The notes under the pieces are model-generated. The model did not search any database, was not told where the DNA came from, and was given only the letters and a program-made list of their open reading frames with translations. From positions 1-34,901 of the forward strand of contig JAKEFM010000116.1 of the NCBI GenBank assembly GCA_022616055.1: 34,901 nt of DNA. The letters run 5' to 3'. This document shows positions 19,741-28,752 of the stretch, in pieces. The DNA is from Planctomycetota bacterium. GTDB taxonomy: Bacteria > Planctomycetota > UBA1135 > JAKEFM01. Position 1 is the first letter of the stretch, and each line of letters begins with the position of its first letter. A program made the translations under genes and the position numbers.

Positions 19741-20325
19741 GCGCGTCGGGGTTCCGCGTCCTGGAGGGCCGGGTCGCGTCGCCGGCCGCGTGGTCGGTTC
19801 CTCCGGCTCGAACCGCGCCCCCTTGGCGACTCCGTCGTCCCCCGCCGGATCGAGTCCGACGAGGCCGCCGAAGAAGTCGGCGATCTCTCCCAGATTGACG
19901 TAGACCCCGATGTTCACGAGGGCCGCCAGGACCTCCCCTCCGATCCTCGCCCTCGAGAGGGGAGGAGGGCGCTCGTCCTTGAACTGGACGAGGAGGAGGT
20001 TGCCTTCGGCGATGGGGGGTCCTCCCTCCCCCAGCATGTCGGCGCCGACCACTCCGAGATGGAAGAACACCCCTCCCCCGACCATGGTCCTGCGACCGTA
20101 GAACTCGTAGCCGCCCGCCGCGCCGATCCCCGCTCCCGCCCCGGCGTAGTCCGACACCTCGGCCTTCGCGCCCGCGCCGAGGCCGAGGCCGAACTTCGGG
20201 TCGACGACGTCGGAGAGGTCGAGCGCGCGGTCGCGGAGGTACCGCCCGGCGTCCGCGCAGCCAAGGAGCGTCAGGCACGCGGCGCTCAGGAAGGGGGCGG
20301 ACGCGGAGGTCCTCTTCGGGCACAC
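19711..20325 (-). CDS. Conserved lipoprotein of unknown function
   Basis: This is a 204-residue protein. The signal peptide ends in the lipobox LLGC with Cys23. The mature part starts GRYLRDRALDLSDVVDPKFG and continues as a Gly/Ala-rich, likely beta-stranded region (GLGLGAGAKAEVSDYAGAGA, YEFYGRR, GGGVFFHLGVVG). It then has a conserved-looking helix (EVLAALVNIGVYVNLGEIADFFGGLVGLDPAGDD). The final 40 residues are Pro/Arg/Thr-rich and disordered. The 'YLRDRALDLSDVVDPKFGLG' block with the 'NIGVYVNLGEIADFF...GLD..GDD' block recalls a lipoprotein family in planctomycetes and other Gram-negatives with no known function; it may sit in the outer membrane. The GTG start gives a good lipoprotein signal. 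It diverges from the transthyretin-like cluster. Confidence 0.82.
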   Translation of the reverse strand: MCPKRTSASAPFLSAACLTLLGCADAGRYLRDRALDLSDVVDPKFGLGLGAGAKAEVSDYAGAGAGIGAAGGYEFYGRRTMVGGGVFFHLGVVGADMLGEGGPPIAEGNLLLVQFKDERPPPLSRARIGGEVLAALVNIGVYVNLGEIADFFGGLVGLDPAGDDGVAKGARFEPEEPTTRPATRPGPPGRGTPTRPSNEPPGPR

Positions 20326-20625
20326 CGGTGCGCCATCGAAGCGAAGAGACCGGCGAAGGCAAGCCCGCCGGGGGCGCTCCGGTCGGCGAGGAGTCGGTCT
20401 CGGCGTCCTTGCCGCGGGCGGACCGTACTCCGAATCGGGACGCGGCGCGAGGAACGGCCGGTTCGCGATCCGGGCTGCGAGGAGGGTGGAGGGGAGGATC
20501 GTTCCGAGGTGAGGCGGCCTCCCTCGATCACCTCTCCCCCCGCGCGTCTCCGAATCCCCGCCCTACAATCCGGGTCCTCCCGTCCGGGGCGGCCCCCGCG
20601 TCGCGACGGGATAGGAGATCCGGCG
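20326..20625. other. Divergent intergenic region before the transthyretin-like cluster
   Basis: A 300-base gap between the minus-strand lipoprotein and the plus-strand repeat protein. It contains a good -10 hexamer and a ribosome site for the downstream gene. I see no other RNA, repeat or credible ORF in it. Confidence 0.5.
20564..20569 (+). promoter_or_regulatory. Candidate -10 element of the 20626 gene
   Basis: TACAAT, one mismatch from TATAAT, lies 56 bases before the ATG in an otherwise GC-rich stretch. No convincing -35 hexamer lies at 16-18 bases upstream. Confidence 0.4.
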
Positions 20626-23600
20626 ATGCGCAGCTCCGGGCGGCTCCTCTCGGTTCTCGCGGCGGCGGGAGGGCTCGCGGTCCTCCTCCTCTCCCGAGGC
20701 GCGCGGGACGCGTCGGGGGAGCGGCGGGCGGAGATCCTCGAGGAGGAGACCCCCGAGGCCGAAGCGCCCGCACCTTCGGAGGCTCCGCCTCTCCCCCCCG
20801 GGCGCGGCGAGGTCGTCGCCGGGAAGGTGAGGGGGCGGCTCGTCGTCCGGGATGGCAGCCCCCACGTGGAGGTCGCGCTCGTCCGTGTCATCGATCCCGG
20901 CGGCGAGGCGAGATCCTCCGCGACGAGTTCGAGGGGAGCGTTCGAGGTCGCCGTCCCCCTCGACGTTCGGGTTTTCCGATTCGAGGTGGAGGCCGACTTC
21001 GCGGCCTACGCGAAGGAGGAGTGGTTCGCGCCGGGGACGGAGGAGGTCCGGAGGGGAGTGACGCTCGTCATCGAGCCGGCCGGAACGATCGAAGGGACCC
21101 TCCGCCATCCTCTGGGCGCCCCGGCCGCGGGGCGCGTCGCGGTCGTCTCCGTCCGCAACCCCCTCGGATTCACGAAACGCCAGGTGCCGGCGGAACGCGG
21201 GAGGTTCGTCGCGAGGGGGCTCAGGCCCGGGAAGTACGCCGCGGTCGCGCAGGCGCCGGGCTTCGGACTCTCGGTCCCGACGGAGATCGAGGTCCGGGCC
21301 GGGCAGGTCTCGGACCTCGACCTCGTCCTGGGGAGCGAGTCGTTCCTCGCAGGCCGGATCGTCGACCCGGATGGGAAGGGGGTCCCGGGAGCGCAGGCCG
21401 TCGCCTACGCGCAGTCGAGACTCTCCGACTCCGATCCGACCTGGACCCTCAATCCGTTCCGGGCGACAGCGGACTCGGAAGGGAGGTTCCGTCTCGGCGC
21501 GCTCCGCCCGGGCGAGTGGGACGTGCGCGCGGAGAAGCCGGGCATGCGCTTCCGCGAGCCTGCGAACCTGATCGTGGGCGTCCCGGCCGGCGCCGGGGCC
21601 GAGGACGTCGTCCTCGTCCTCGAGCCCGGCCGCTTCCTCGCGGGGCGCGTCGTCGACCCGGACGGCGCCGGTCTTCCGGGCGCGAAGGTCACCGCCGAGG
21701 GGGACCACCTATCCCAGGGGGCGAGGATCGCGGTCCGGGTGGGCCGGTACGGACTGCGAGTCCAACAGTCGGGAACCAGCGACGAAAACGGCACCTTCCG
21801 GTTGACCGGGCTCCCGGAGTTCCCCTCCGAGGTCGAGGCCACGCTCGCCGGACACGGGACGGTGCGGCTGCAGGAGGTCCCCGTTGACACGGAAGGCCTC
21901 GAGATCGTCCTCCCCGGCCCGACCGGGGTCGCGGGCGTCGTGAGGGACGCGGCGACCGGAGCGCCGGTCGCGCGCTTCACCGTCGAGATCTTGATGGAGC
22001 ACATCGGCCGGTATTCCCGGAGCGTCGGGAACTCCTTCCCCTTCGCGGCGTCCGACGGATCCTTCGAGATCTCCCACCTCCTGGAGGCGTCCTGGGACTT
22101 CCTCTTCGCGGCGGAGGGGTACGTGCCGGTCAGGCTGGACCGGATCGAGGTCAGGGCAGGGGAAGTGCGCCGAGACCTCGTCGTGCCCCTGCGCGCCGCG
22201 GGCGCGATCCGGGGGACGGTCGTGTACCGCGACTCCGGCGCCCCGGTGTCCGGCGCCACGGTCTACGCTCCGGCGACCGGGGAAGGTGGCTCGGCCGAGC
22301 CGCGAGCGGAGACGGACGAGGAGGGGAGGTTCGAGCTCGGAGGGATCCCCGCCGGCCCGACTCAGGTCTGGGTCACCCGCTTCTGGTCCCTCTTCGAAAA
22401 GGCCGGACCCTTCGAGGTTCCCCCCCAGGGCGTTCTAGAGGGAGTCACGATTGTCCTCCCCCGCGGAGGGACCATCGAGGGGCATGCGAGCCGACCCGAC
22501 GCCCCGACGTACGAAGGAGGCATGCTGGACCTGCGCCCGGCAGGGGATGGATCCAGGGGTCGCACGGAGTGGATCGGACCGGGCGGGATGTTCCGCGTCG
22601 AGGGACTCCCCGCCGGGAGGTGGGCCGTCGTGGCGAAGCGGCTGGCGCGGGATCAGGAAGACGTGGACGCCGCCGAGCGGGGAGCCCTCCGGGCCATCGT
22701 CCTCGTCGAAGAGGGGATGACGACGCAAGTCGAGTTCGAGACCGGCCGGCCGCCGGGGTGCCGCCTCGCTGTCCGAGTCGCGCGGGGCGCAGAAGGCGTC
22801 GTGGGGGCGCGCGTCGCGATCGCGGGCTCGCGCGCCGCCGCCGCGGAACGGTGGTCGCTCTTCGACGGACGGATGCAGGCGGAGACCTCGGAGTCGGGCG
22901 TGGTCGTCTTCGAGGGGGTTCCCCCGGGCCCCGCCACGATCTACGTAGGGGCGGGGTCGGCGAACCTCGAGCGGGGCATCGACCTCCCCCCGTCGGGCGA
23001 ACATCGGCTCGAGATCGAGCTTCCATCCGGCGAGATCCGTGGGCGTGCCTTCCGCGCCGAGGACCGCGCGGGGGTCCGGGGAATGCGCGTGCGAGTCGAG
23101 CCTGCCTCGGATCGGGGGTGCGGAGCCTGGGGAAACGCCGCGGCGGAGGCATTCACGGACGCCGGGGGTCGTTTCCACCTCCGCGACCTCCCGGCAGGGT
23201 CCTACTGGGTCCTGGCGGGGGGCGAGCCAGGTCAGCCCCGCTTGCCGATGCAGCGCCGGGAGGACGAGTCCTCCGCGGCGCCGGTCGGGCCGATCGAGCT
23301 GGGGGAGGAGGAGAGCGTCTCGGTCGAGATCCCCGTCGTCCGGGCCGCCGAGGCGACCGTCACGGTCGTCGACCCTGAGGGCCGTCCGGTCGAGGGAGCC
23401 TGGGTGCAGGTGCGATCCCTCGCCGGGGGACCGTTGCGGTGGCGTTGGGCGGGCGCAGGAGGTTTGACCGACGCCCGCGGAATGGCGCAAGTCGCCCGTC
23501 TGGCGCCCGGCCGCCACTTCGCGGCGGCCGCCGTCCACGGGCACGCGGAGTGCTTCTCGGAGACGAAGGAGGTGCGGAGCGGAGGGGAGAATCGGTTCCA

Positions 23601-23886
23601 AGTCGTCCTGGAGCGCGGCACGCGCGTGCGGATCGCGTTCGTCGGGGAGGATGGCGGAGCGCTCCCGGCGGTCTCGGCCTTCCTCCGCGACCGGGAGGGT
23701 CGGGAAACCCTCGCGGGGCCGGCCCCCGCAGGTCACGGTCCGGCGGAGGAGCGTGGCAAGTCGATCGCGCACCTCCCTCGTGGCGACTACATCGTAGTCG
23801 TCGGCGAGAGCGCCCTCTCGATCCGGGTCGGAGAAGCGAGCCCGCAGGACGTCGTGATGCCCCTCGGTCGCGAAGCGAAGCGATGA
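20626..23886 (+). CDS. Large exported protein of transthyretin-like (carboxypeptidase-regulatory) repeats, 1
   Basis: This 1086-residue protein starts at an ATG with AGGAG 8 bases upstream. A hydrophobic segment at about 7-22 (LLSVLAAAGGLAVLLL) acts as signal or anchor. After an acidic/Pro linker come about eleven beta-sandwich repeats of the CarboxypepD_reg type. They begin near residues 66, 155, 239, 337, 434, 526, 615, 713, 802, 909 and 997, with signatures such as FLAGRIVDPDGKGVPGA, FLAGRVVDPDGAGLPGA and TVTVVDPEGRPVEGA. Closing motifs like GRFRLGALRPGEWDV and GRFELGGIPAGPTQV mark each repeat. There is no peptidase catalytic domain. The protein is probably an elongated cell-surface or periplasmic rod. 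It heads a run of three related genes. Codon use is less extreme than in the housekeeping half. Confidence 0.9.
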   Translation: MRSSGRLLSVLAAAGGLAVLLLSRGARDASGERRAEILEEETPEAEAPAPSEAPPLPPGRGEVVAGKVRGRLVVRDGSPHVEVALVRVIDPGGEARSSATSSRGAFEVAVPLDVRVFRFEVEADFAAYAKEEWFAPGTEEVRRGVTLVIEPAGTIEGTLRHPLGAPAAGRVAVVSVRNPLGFTKRQVPAERGRFVARGLRPGKYAAVAQAPGFGLSVPTEIEVRAGQVSDLDLVLGSESFLAGRIVDPDGKGVPGAQAVAYAQSRLSDSDPTWTLNPFRATADSEGRFRLGALRPGEWDVRAEKPGMRFREPANLIVGVPAGAGAEDVVLVLEPGRFLAGRVVDPDGAGLPGAKVTAEGDHLSQGARIAVRVGRYGLRVQQSGTSDENGTFRLTGLPEFPSEVEATLAGHGTVRLQEVPVDTEGLEIVLPGPTGVAGVVRDAATGAPVARFTVEILMEHIGRYSRSVGNSFPFAASDGSFEISHLLEASWDFLFAAEGYVPVRLDRIEVRAGEVRRDLVVPLRAAGAIRGTVVYRDSGAPVSGATVYAPATGEGGSAEPRAETDEEGRFELGGIPAGPTQVWVTRFWSLFEKAGPFEVPPQGVLEGVTIVLPRGGTIEGHASRPDAPTYEGGMLDLRPAGDGSRGRTEWIGPGGMFRVEGLPAGRWAVVAKRLARDQEDVDAAERGALRAIVLVEEGMTTQVEFETGRPPGCRLAVRVARGAEGVVGARVAIAGSRAAAAERWSLFDGRMQAETSESGVVVFEGVPPGPATIYVGAGSANLERGIDLPPSGEHRLEIELPSGEIRGRAFRAEDRAGVRGMRVRVEPASDRGCGAWGNAAAEAFTDAGGRFHLRDLPAGSYWVLAGGEPGQPRLPMQRREDESSAAPVGPIELGEEESVSVEIPVVRAAEATVTVVDPEGRPVEGAWVQVRSLAGGPLRWRWAGAGGLTDARGMAQVARLAPGRHFAAAAVHGHAECFSETKEVRSGGENRFQVVLERGTRVRIAFVGEDGGALPAVSAFLRDREGRETLAGPAPAGHGPAEERGKSIAHLPRGDYIVVVGESALSIRVGEASPQDVVMPLGREAKR

Positions 23887-23944
23887 CGTTTCCTTCCGCT
23901 CTCCTTCCGAACGACGCCGTCGCCTCGGGGACGAGCGGACGACC

Positions 23945-25549
23945 GTGAACCGTGGGATGAGGATCCCAGTGGTGGGGCTCCTCGGAGCCGGCCTGGCATT
24001 GGGGGTCTGGCTCGTCGTTCCGGGCGATCGTGCGGAAAGAGAGCCCCCGGGCGCGCCTTCCGACCCGGCTGTGGTCCACGCGCAGGGACAAGACGGCCCG
24101 GACCCGGCGACAACGACACGCGCGGTGCCGGCCGACGACCGCATCCGAACGCCGGCTGCCACGCCCGAACGTCCCTCTCGGGTGAACCTCCGGGGCCGAG
24201 TGGAAGACGATCGCGGCTCCCCCCTTCCCGGCGCGGAGGTCGAGGGGGAAGGAGCGAAGGCGGTCGCGGGAGAGGATGGAAGGTTCCATCTCGAGAACGT
24301 GCCGTCGGGGGAGGCGGTCCTGCGCGCATCGCATCCGGCCCACTTCCCTGCGGAGATCCGGTGGACTCCGTCTGCGGGTTCGAGCTCGGCCGAGGAGGTC
24401 GTCCTGCGTCTGGACCGGCGACTCACCCTCGCCGGGATCGTCCTCGACGGGCAGGACCGGCCCGTGGAGGACACCCAACTCTTCGCCCCCCCTCCGAAGA
24501 GCCGGGAGGGGCGGCGAACCCTCGATCCCGCCCTTCGGACGAAGTCGGGGCCGGCAGGGCGGTTCGGTTTCTTCCCTCTCCGCCCCGGCCTCTACGAATT
24601 GAGCGGACTGGGGCCCAAGGGATCGATCGAGCATGCGGTGGTCGAGCTCGTGGAGGATCGGATGGACGTCGTCTTGCGGACGCGGATGGGGGAGACAGGG
24701 ATCGCGGGCGTCCTGCGCGACTGCGCGTCAGGTGAGCCGCTCCCTGCGGCGAGTGGCATGTTCCTCACCCGGACGCGGGCCGGCGAAGGCGGGAGGGCGG
24801 CGGGGGGGCCGGGAACGGACGGACGGTTCGGCATCCGAATGTGGACCTCGGACTCGTCCCGCCGACTCGTCACGAGGCTCGTGACTGGGTTCGCAAGTCC
24901 AGACTACGAACCCCGCATTCTCCAAATCGAGGCGGAGCGCGAGGACCTGGATCGCCTGGAGGTCTGCCTGAACCGTCGCAGGCCCGGGAAGGGGGTGATC
25001 GAGGGCAAGGTCTCCTTCGACGACGGCGTTCCCTGCGAGGGGGAGTTCGAGGTTCACCTCTGGAGTCCGGACGCCTTGTTCGGAGAAGCGGGAGTGCCCA
25101 GGGTAGGAATCGACCGCTCGTCGCGAGTGCGGGATCCGGAGGGGAGCTTCGAAATCCCGGACCTCGAGGCCGGGGACTGGCTCGTCCAGGTCGATGTCCC
25201 CGAGCAGGGATTCCTCCGGTACGAGCTGGAGAAGGTCGTCTCCGTGGACCCGGATCGGAGGTCGGGGGTCCAGTGGACCCTGCCGCGCGGGGGCGACGTC
25301 CGCGTCCAGGCGATCGGGACGGGGGGGGCGGCGGAGCGATTCCACGCATACCTCGAGAACGAGGTCCGCGAGATCCATGCGTTCGCGAGCACGGGGGTCG
25401 CCGAGTTCAAGAACGTCCCCCCCGGCCGCTACGGCGTGCGAGTCGTCGCCCTCGACGCGACCGTAGGGGAGGAACCGGTCGTCGTGGAGCGCTCGCGGGA
25501 GCGCACTGTCGTCGTCCCGCTCGGCCCAAGTCGATCGGGGACGCGATGA
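23945..25549 (+). CDS. Exported protein of transthyretin-like (carboxypeptidase-regulatory) repeats, 2
   Basis: This 534-residue protein starts 58 bases after the first repeat protein. The GTG at 23945 gives MNRGMRIPVVGLLGAG; an ATG four codons later (23957) is an equal alternative, and neither has a clear ribosome site. One hydrophobic segment (about 8-25) is followed by a low-complexity linker. Repeats start near residues 80 (VNLRGRVEDDRGSPLPGAEV), 160 (LTLAGIVLDGQDRPVEDT), 252 (GIAGVLRDCASGEPLPA), 350 (GVIEGKVSFDDGVPCEGEF) and 451 (DVRVQAIGTGG). No enzyme motif is visible. By position and architecture it is a shorter relative of its neighbours and is probably expressed with them. Surface or periplasmic location is inferred. 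Confidence 0.87.
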   Translation: MNRGMRIPVVGLLGAGLALGVWLVVPGDRAEREPPGAPSDPAVVHAQGQDGPDPATTTRAVPADDRIRTPAATPERPSRVNLRGRVEDDRGSPLPGAEVEGEGAKAVAGEDGRFHLENVPSGEAVLRASHPAHFPAEIRWTPSAGSSSAEEVVLRLDRRLTLAGIVLDGQDRPVEDTQLFAPPPKSREGRRTLDPALRTKSGPAGRFGFFPLRPGLYELSGLGPKGSIEHAVVELVEDRMDVVLRTRMGETGIAGVLRDCASGEPLPAASGMFLTRTRAGEGGRAAGGPGTDGRFGIRMWTSDSSRRLVTRLVTGFASPDYEPRILQIEAEREDLDRLEVCLNRRRPGKGVIEGKVSFDDGVPCEGEFEVHLWSPDALFGEAGVPRVGIDRSSRVRDPEGSFEIPDLEAGDWLVQVDVPEQGFLRYELEKVVSVDPDRRSGVQWTLPRGGDVRVQAIGTGGAAERFHAYLENEVREIHAFASTGVAEFKNVPPGRYGVRVVALDATVGEEPVVVERSRERTVVVPLGPSRSGTR

Positions 25550-25702
25550 CGACGAAGGGTTCGGGCTCGGGCGATCCGGCCTGGAGGGTGCAGCGCACCG
25601 GGCCCGCCCGCCACCTGCGCGAGCCCGCGACTTCGAGGTCGGCGCGGACGACCGGCAGGAGACCGCGATGAGGTTTGAGCGCGACCGCGCCGAGGGGTAG
25701 GG

Positions 25703-27649
25703 ATGCGGCGCGGTGCATGGGGCGCGCTCGCACTCGTGGGCTGTCTCCTCCTCCTCTGGACGGTCCTGGGGAACCGGGACCCTGGGCCGAAGCCAGCCGA
25801 GCGACCGACGCCGGAGGAAACGGTGTCCGTCCCGGTCGACCCGCCCCCTTCGCTCGAAGCGCCCGCTCGTCGCGTCGCGGAGACGAAGCCTCCGGACCCG
25901 GAGCCCGAAGGGCCGACGTCTGCCCCCGATTCGATCGGGCCCCAGCCTCCCAAGGCTGCGCTCGGGACGCTCGACGTCCTCGTCTTCGACTCCGCGGGGA
26001 GCCCCGTCTCCGGTGCGCTCGTGGAGGCTTGGCCCTTCGATGGGGGAACGGTCGGATTGCCGAGCACACCGCCTGCGCTGTCCCTCCTCACCGACGGGTT
26101 GGGTCGGTGCACGGTCACCCTCGGGTCGCGGTCGGCGAAGCTCGTCGCCTCGAAGCCTGCGGTCGGGTCGTCGGGGATCCTCCTCGTATCGGGGAACCAG
26201 GAGGAGATAAGGGTCGAGCTCCAGCCCCTCTCCGCGATCCGCGGCACGATCCTTCGCGCAGACGGAACTGCGGCCGAGGGAGCCAGGGTCGTCGCTCGTC
26301 CCGCGGGGATCACGGTCGCGGCGGGGCCTCCGAGGACCTTCCGCACACCGGCCGTCGCGACGGCCGGCGCGAGCGGCGAATTCGAGGTGGAGGCCGACGC
26401 CGGGGGTCCCTTCCGCGTGCATGCGGAGAACGGCGAGGAGAAGACGGAAGTCGTGCGGGTCTGGACGAAGCCAGGCTCGGTCCATGAGCTGACCCTCCGA
26501 TTCCCGGGCGCCTTCTCGATCTCCGGCTCGCTCCTCGACCCCGACGGGAAACCCGTCGCGGGCGGGACTGTCCGCGCTTTCGAGAGGCGGGAAGATCCTC
26601 TTGGGGGACTGCCGTTCCGTCCAGCGGAGGCGAACGCGAAGACGGGCCCGGACGGAGGGTTCGTCCTCCGCCTCGTCCGGCCAGGGGAGTACATGGTCGC
26701 CGGCTCCGCGGAGGGGTTCGCGAGCAGCGCGGCATCGAAGGTCGTCCTCGACGAGGCGGGCCCCTCCGCGAGCCTCGCGCTGTCCCTCTACCCGCCTTCC
26801 GCGATCGCCGGCCATGCCCGCTGGGCGGACGGGCGGCCAGTCGCTGGGAGGCCGATCTGGGCCTCCCCGGACCTGGGATCCGCCCCGGCCCACGAGCGTC
26901 CCCATCCTGAGGAAGTGTTCGGACGGGCGTCGGGAGAGACCGAGGAGGATGGCTCCTACCGGCTCGCGCCGCTTCACCCGCTCGGCTCGTACACCGTGAG
27001 CATCGCTCCCGATCCCGACCGGCGCGACAGCCTCGTCAGCAAGAGCGGCATGAGACCCGGAGGCGCCGAGGTCGAGATCGTCGTGACGGAGGAGGAAGTC
27101 CGCGGCGCCGTGTTGACCGGCGTCGTCGAGTCCGGGGCGACGGGGGAGCCGTTGCGCAGCTACCGCCTGCGGCTCGGCACGCAGGAGAGCGAGGACTCCT
27201 GGTCGAGCGACGGGACCGACCGAAGGATCGAGGACCCCGACGGGCGCTTCCGGATCGAGGGACTCCGGCCGGGTCGTCGCTACGCGATCGAGGTGGAGGC
27301 CGACGGCCACGCGACGATCTGCGTCGAACCGTGGGTGATGGGTCCGGAGGGGAAGGAACTCCGTCTGCGCCTTCCGAGGCCGGGGAGCGTGGAAGTTAGG
27401 GTGGTAGACGCATCGGGCCGGGCGGTCGCCTACGCGAGCGTGTCCGCTCGGTTCCTGATGTCGCGACCCGGAATGAGGGGCGCCGGGATCCGGTCCCGGC
27501 GGACGGACGAATCGGGACTCGCGAGGATCGACGGCCTCACGCCCGGACGGAACAAGGTCCACGCGTGGCTCGGCGAACGGCGCGCAGAAACCGAGGCCGA
27601 CGTTCCCCCTGGAGCGACGGCGATCGTCGAGATTCGTCTGGGGCCGTGA
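25703..27649 (+). CDS. Exported protein of transthyretin-like (carboxypeptidase-regulatory) repeats, 3
   Basis: This is a 648-residue protein whose ATG has GAGGGG/TAGGG ahead of it. The N-terminal hydrophobic segment (GALALVGCLLLLWTVLG, about 7-23) may be a signal anchor; Cys14 is not in a good lipobox. A long Pro/Glu linker runs to about residue 85. Repeats begin near 90 (LDVLVFDSAGSPVSGALVEA), 178 (AIRGTILRADGTAAEGARVV), 272 (SISGSLLDPDGKPVAGGTV), 366 ([19 protein letters not shown]), 471 (LTGVVESGATGEPLRSYRL) and 562 (SVEVRVVDASGRAVAYASV). It is the last of three similar genes. The 153 bases before it hold no gene. Function is unknown beyond a structural, exported role. Confidence 0.88.
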   Translation: MRRGAWGALALVGCLLLLWTVLGNRDPGPKPAERPTPEETVSVPVDPPPSLEAPARRVAETKPPDPEPEGPTSAPDSIGPQPPKAALGTLDVLVFDSAGSPVSGALVEAWPFDGGTVGLPSTPPALSLLTDGLGRCTVTLGSRSAKLVASKPAVGSSGILLVSGNQEEIRVELQPLSAIRGTILRADGTAAEGARVVARPAGITVAAGPPRTFRTPAVATAGASGEFEVEADAGGPFRVHAENGEEKTEVVRVWTKPGSVHELTLRFPGAFSISGSLLDPDGKPVAGGTVRAFERREDPLGGLPFRPAEANAKTGPDGGFVLRLVRPGEYMVAGSAEGFASSAASKVVLDEAGPSASLALSLYPPSAIAGHARWADGRPVAGRPIWASPDLGSAPAHERPHPEEVFGRASGETEEDGSYRLAPLHPLGSYTVSIAPDPDRRDSLVSKSGMRPGGAEVEIVVTEEEVRGAVLTGVVESGATGEPLRSYRLRLGTQESEDSWSSDGTDRRIEDPDGRFRIEGLRPGRRYAIEVEADGHATICVEPWVMGPEGKELRLRLPRPGSVEVRVVDASGRAVAYASVSARFLMSRPGMRGAGIRSRRTDESGLARIDGLTPGRNKVHAWLGERRAETEADVPPGATAIVEIRLGP

Positions 27650-27736
27650 GCGCGCCCCGGCCGATGGTCCCCCGCCTCGGCTCGTTGGGCAGAGCGTCGC
27701 CTTGCTGGAGTCGCGTCCCGACGGGCCATGGCCGCG

Positions 27737-28153
27737 TCACCCCTGACGCCCGAGGCTCCGGTAGATCCCGAGGAACTCCCGAGGGTGGAGAATCCGAGCG
27801 TGGTGGAAGGCCTCGAGTCTCCGCAGGGGACGGTCCCCCGTGACGATCACATGCGCGCGCGCGCTCCTCGCGCACTCGAGGATCCGGTTGTCCGCATAGT
27901 CCTCGAGGACGTGAATCCGCTCCGAGGGGGAGACCGACCGCGCGAAGGCTCGGATCGCCCGGAGCAGGCGGGCAACCCTCGGGCGTGGCCAGCGGAACTT
28001 GTGCAGGAAGACTCCCTCGACCTCGCGAAGGATCGGAGGGGAGAGGAACACCGCGATCTCGCCGCGAATGGCGAGCCGCACGACGTCGAGCGGCACTCCC
28101 CCGAAGGCGAACGCGGAGACGTAGACGTTCGTGTCGAGGACGACCCGGAGCAC
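27737..28153 (-). CDS. PIN-domain toxin (PIN_3 / COG1569 type)
   Basis: This is a 138-residue putative ribonuclease toxin of a type II toxin-antitoxin pair. The PIN acidic residues are in place: Asp7 (VVLDTNVYVSA), Glu44 (ILREVEGV), Asp88 (DNRILECA) and Asp107 (IVTGDRPLRRL). The GTG start shares one base with the antitoxin stop (TAGTG) and has a GGGGGAGG ribosome site inside the antitoxin end. Such proteins cleave tRNA or mRNA when the antitoxin is lost; the target here is unknown. It is convergent with the third transthyretin-like gene, with 87 bases between the stops and no visible terminator. Confidence 0.9.
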   Translation of the reverse strand: MLRVVLDTNVYVSAFAFGGVPLDVVRLAIRGEIAVFLSPPILREVEGVFLHKFRWPRPRVARLLRAIRAFARSVSPSERIHVLEDYADNRILECARSARAHVIVTGDRPLRRLEAFHHARILHPREFLGIYRSLGRQG

Positions 28154-28392
28154 TACCTCCCCCGGCGGTACTCCTCGATCAGCCGCTGGATGTCGGAGCG
28201 GCGCAACCCGAGTCGGCGCGCCCGCCGCGCCCCGTAGCGCGCCAGCTCGCGCACCTCGCTCTCCAAGAGGTAGCGGCGGACGGCCTCGCGGAAGAGCGCG
28301 CTCTTCGTCCGCCCTTCCTTCTTCGCCCGGCGCTCGATCTGCCGCAGGAGCGTCGGAGGGAAGGAGAGGGAGACGATCTCGGTGGTTCGCAT
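28153..28392 (-). CDS. Ribbon-helix-helix antitoxin (CopG/VapB-like)
   Basis: This is a 79-residue protein upstream of, and overlapping, the PIN toxin. The N-terminus EIVSLSFPPTLLRQIERRAKK is an RHH DNA-binding fold: a strand, then helix A, then GRTKSALFREAVRRYLLE as helix B. The Arg-rich C-terminal half (ELARYGARRARRLGLRRSD) would wrap the toxin. The ATG at 28392 lies 15 bases from a perfect TAATAC/GTATTA inverted repeat, the likely operator for autorepression. Size, order and overlap are all typical for such pairs. Confidence 0.88.
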   Translation of the reverse strand: MRTTEIVSLSFPPTLLRQIERRAKKEGRTKSALFREAVRRYLLESEVRELARYGARRARRLGLRRSDIQRLIEEYRRGR

Positions 28393-28407
28393 CTCGACTT
28401 CGCCAGT

Positions 28408-28422
28408 TAATACTCGGTATTA
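28408..28422 (-). promoter_or_regulatory. Palindromic operator/promoter of the toxin-antitoxin pair
   Basis: On the minus strand TAATAC-CGA-GTATTA is a perfect 6-base inverted repeat with a 3-base spacer. It is a rare AT-rich patch in this genome and lies 15 bases before the antitoxin ATG. It may also supply the -10 (TAATAC or TATTAA). Binding by the RHH antitoxin is inferred. Confidence 0.6.
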
Positions 28423-28752
28423 CCCACCATGCACCGACGCCCGAGGAGGCGCAAGGGGAGGATCCGCCGTCCGCGCTTCCCGGGGCCGGTCGTTCGAAGG
28501 AAGGGTCGCCGGAGGCCCATCGGGCGGAGCCTCCCTCCGCGACCGGGAGACGTCCTGCTCGGGAGCGTAGGCCGCGACCGCCTCCCGCCGGGACTGGACA
28601 AAGGGCTGGGTGAACGGCGCGTGGAGACCGAGGTCGACCCCCCAGGGGAGCGACGGGGGCGGTCGAGGTCCGCCTTGGGCCGTGAGCGCGGGGAATGCCA
28701 GGGCCGCGGATCCCCGCCCCCCGTGAAGGGAGGCCTGCTCCGCGCGAACTCG
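28423..28752. other. Intergenic region between the toxin-antitoxin pair and the lamin-tail genes
   Basis: I recognise no gene in these bases. On the minus strand the frame through about 28560-28690 has G/C-biased third positions (with SLPWGVDLGLHAPFTQP), which hints at a decayed gene, but no family match or good start is seen. Confidence 0.35.

Noticed and set aside
20059-20625. In-frame upstream extension of the first transthyretin-like gene
   Set aside because: It would overlap the minus-strand lipoprotein and lacks coding character. The ATG at 20626 has a ribosome site and a signal segment.
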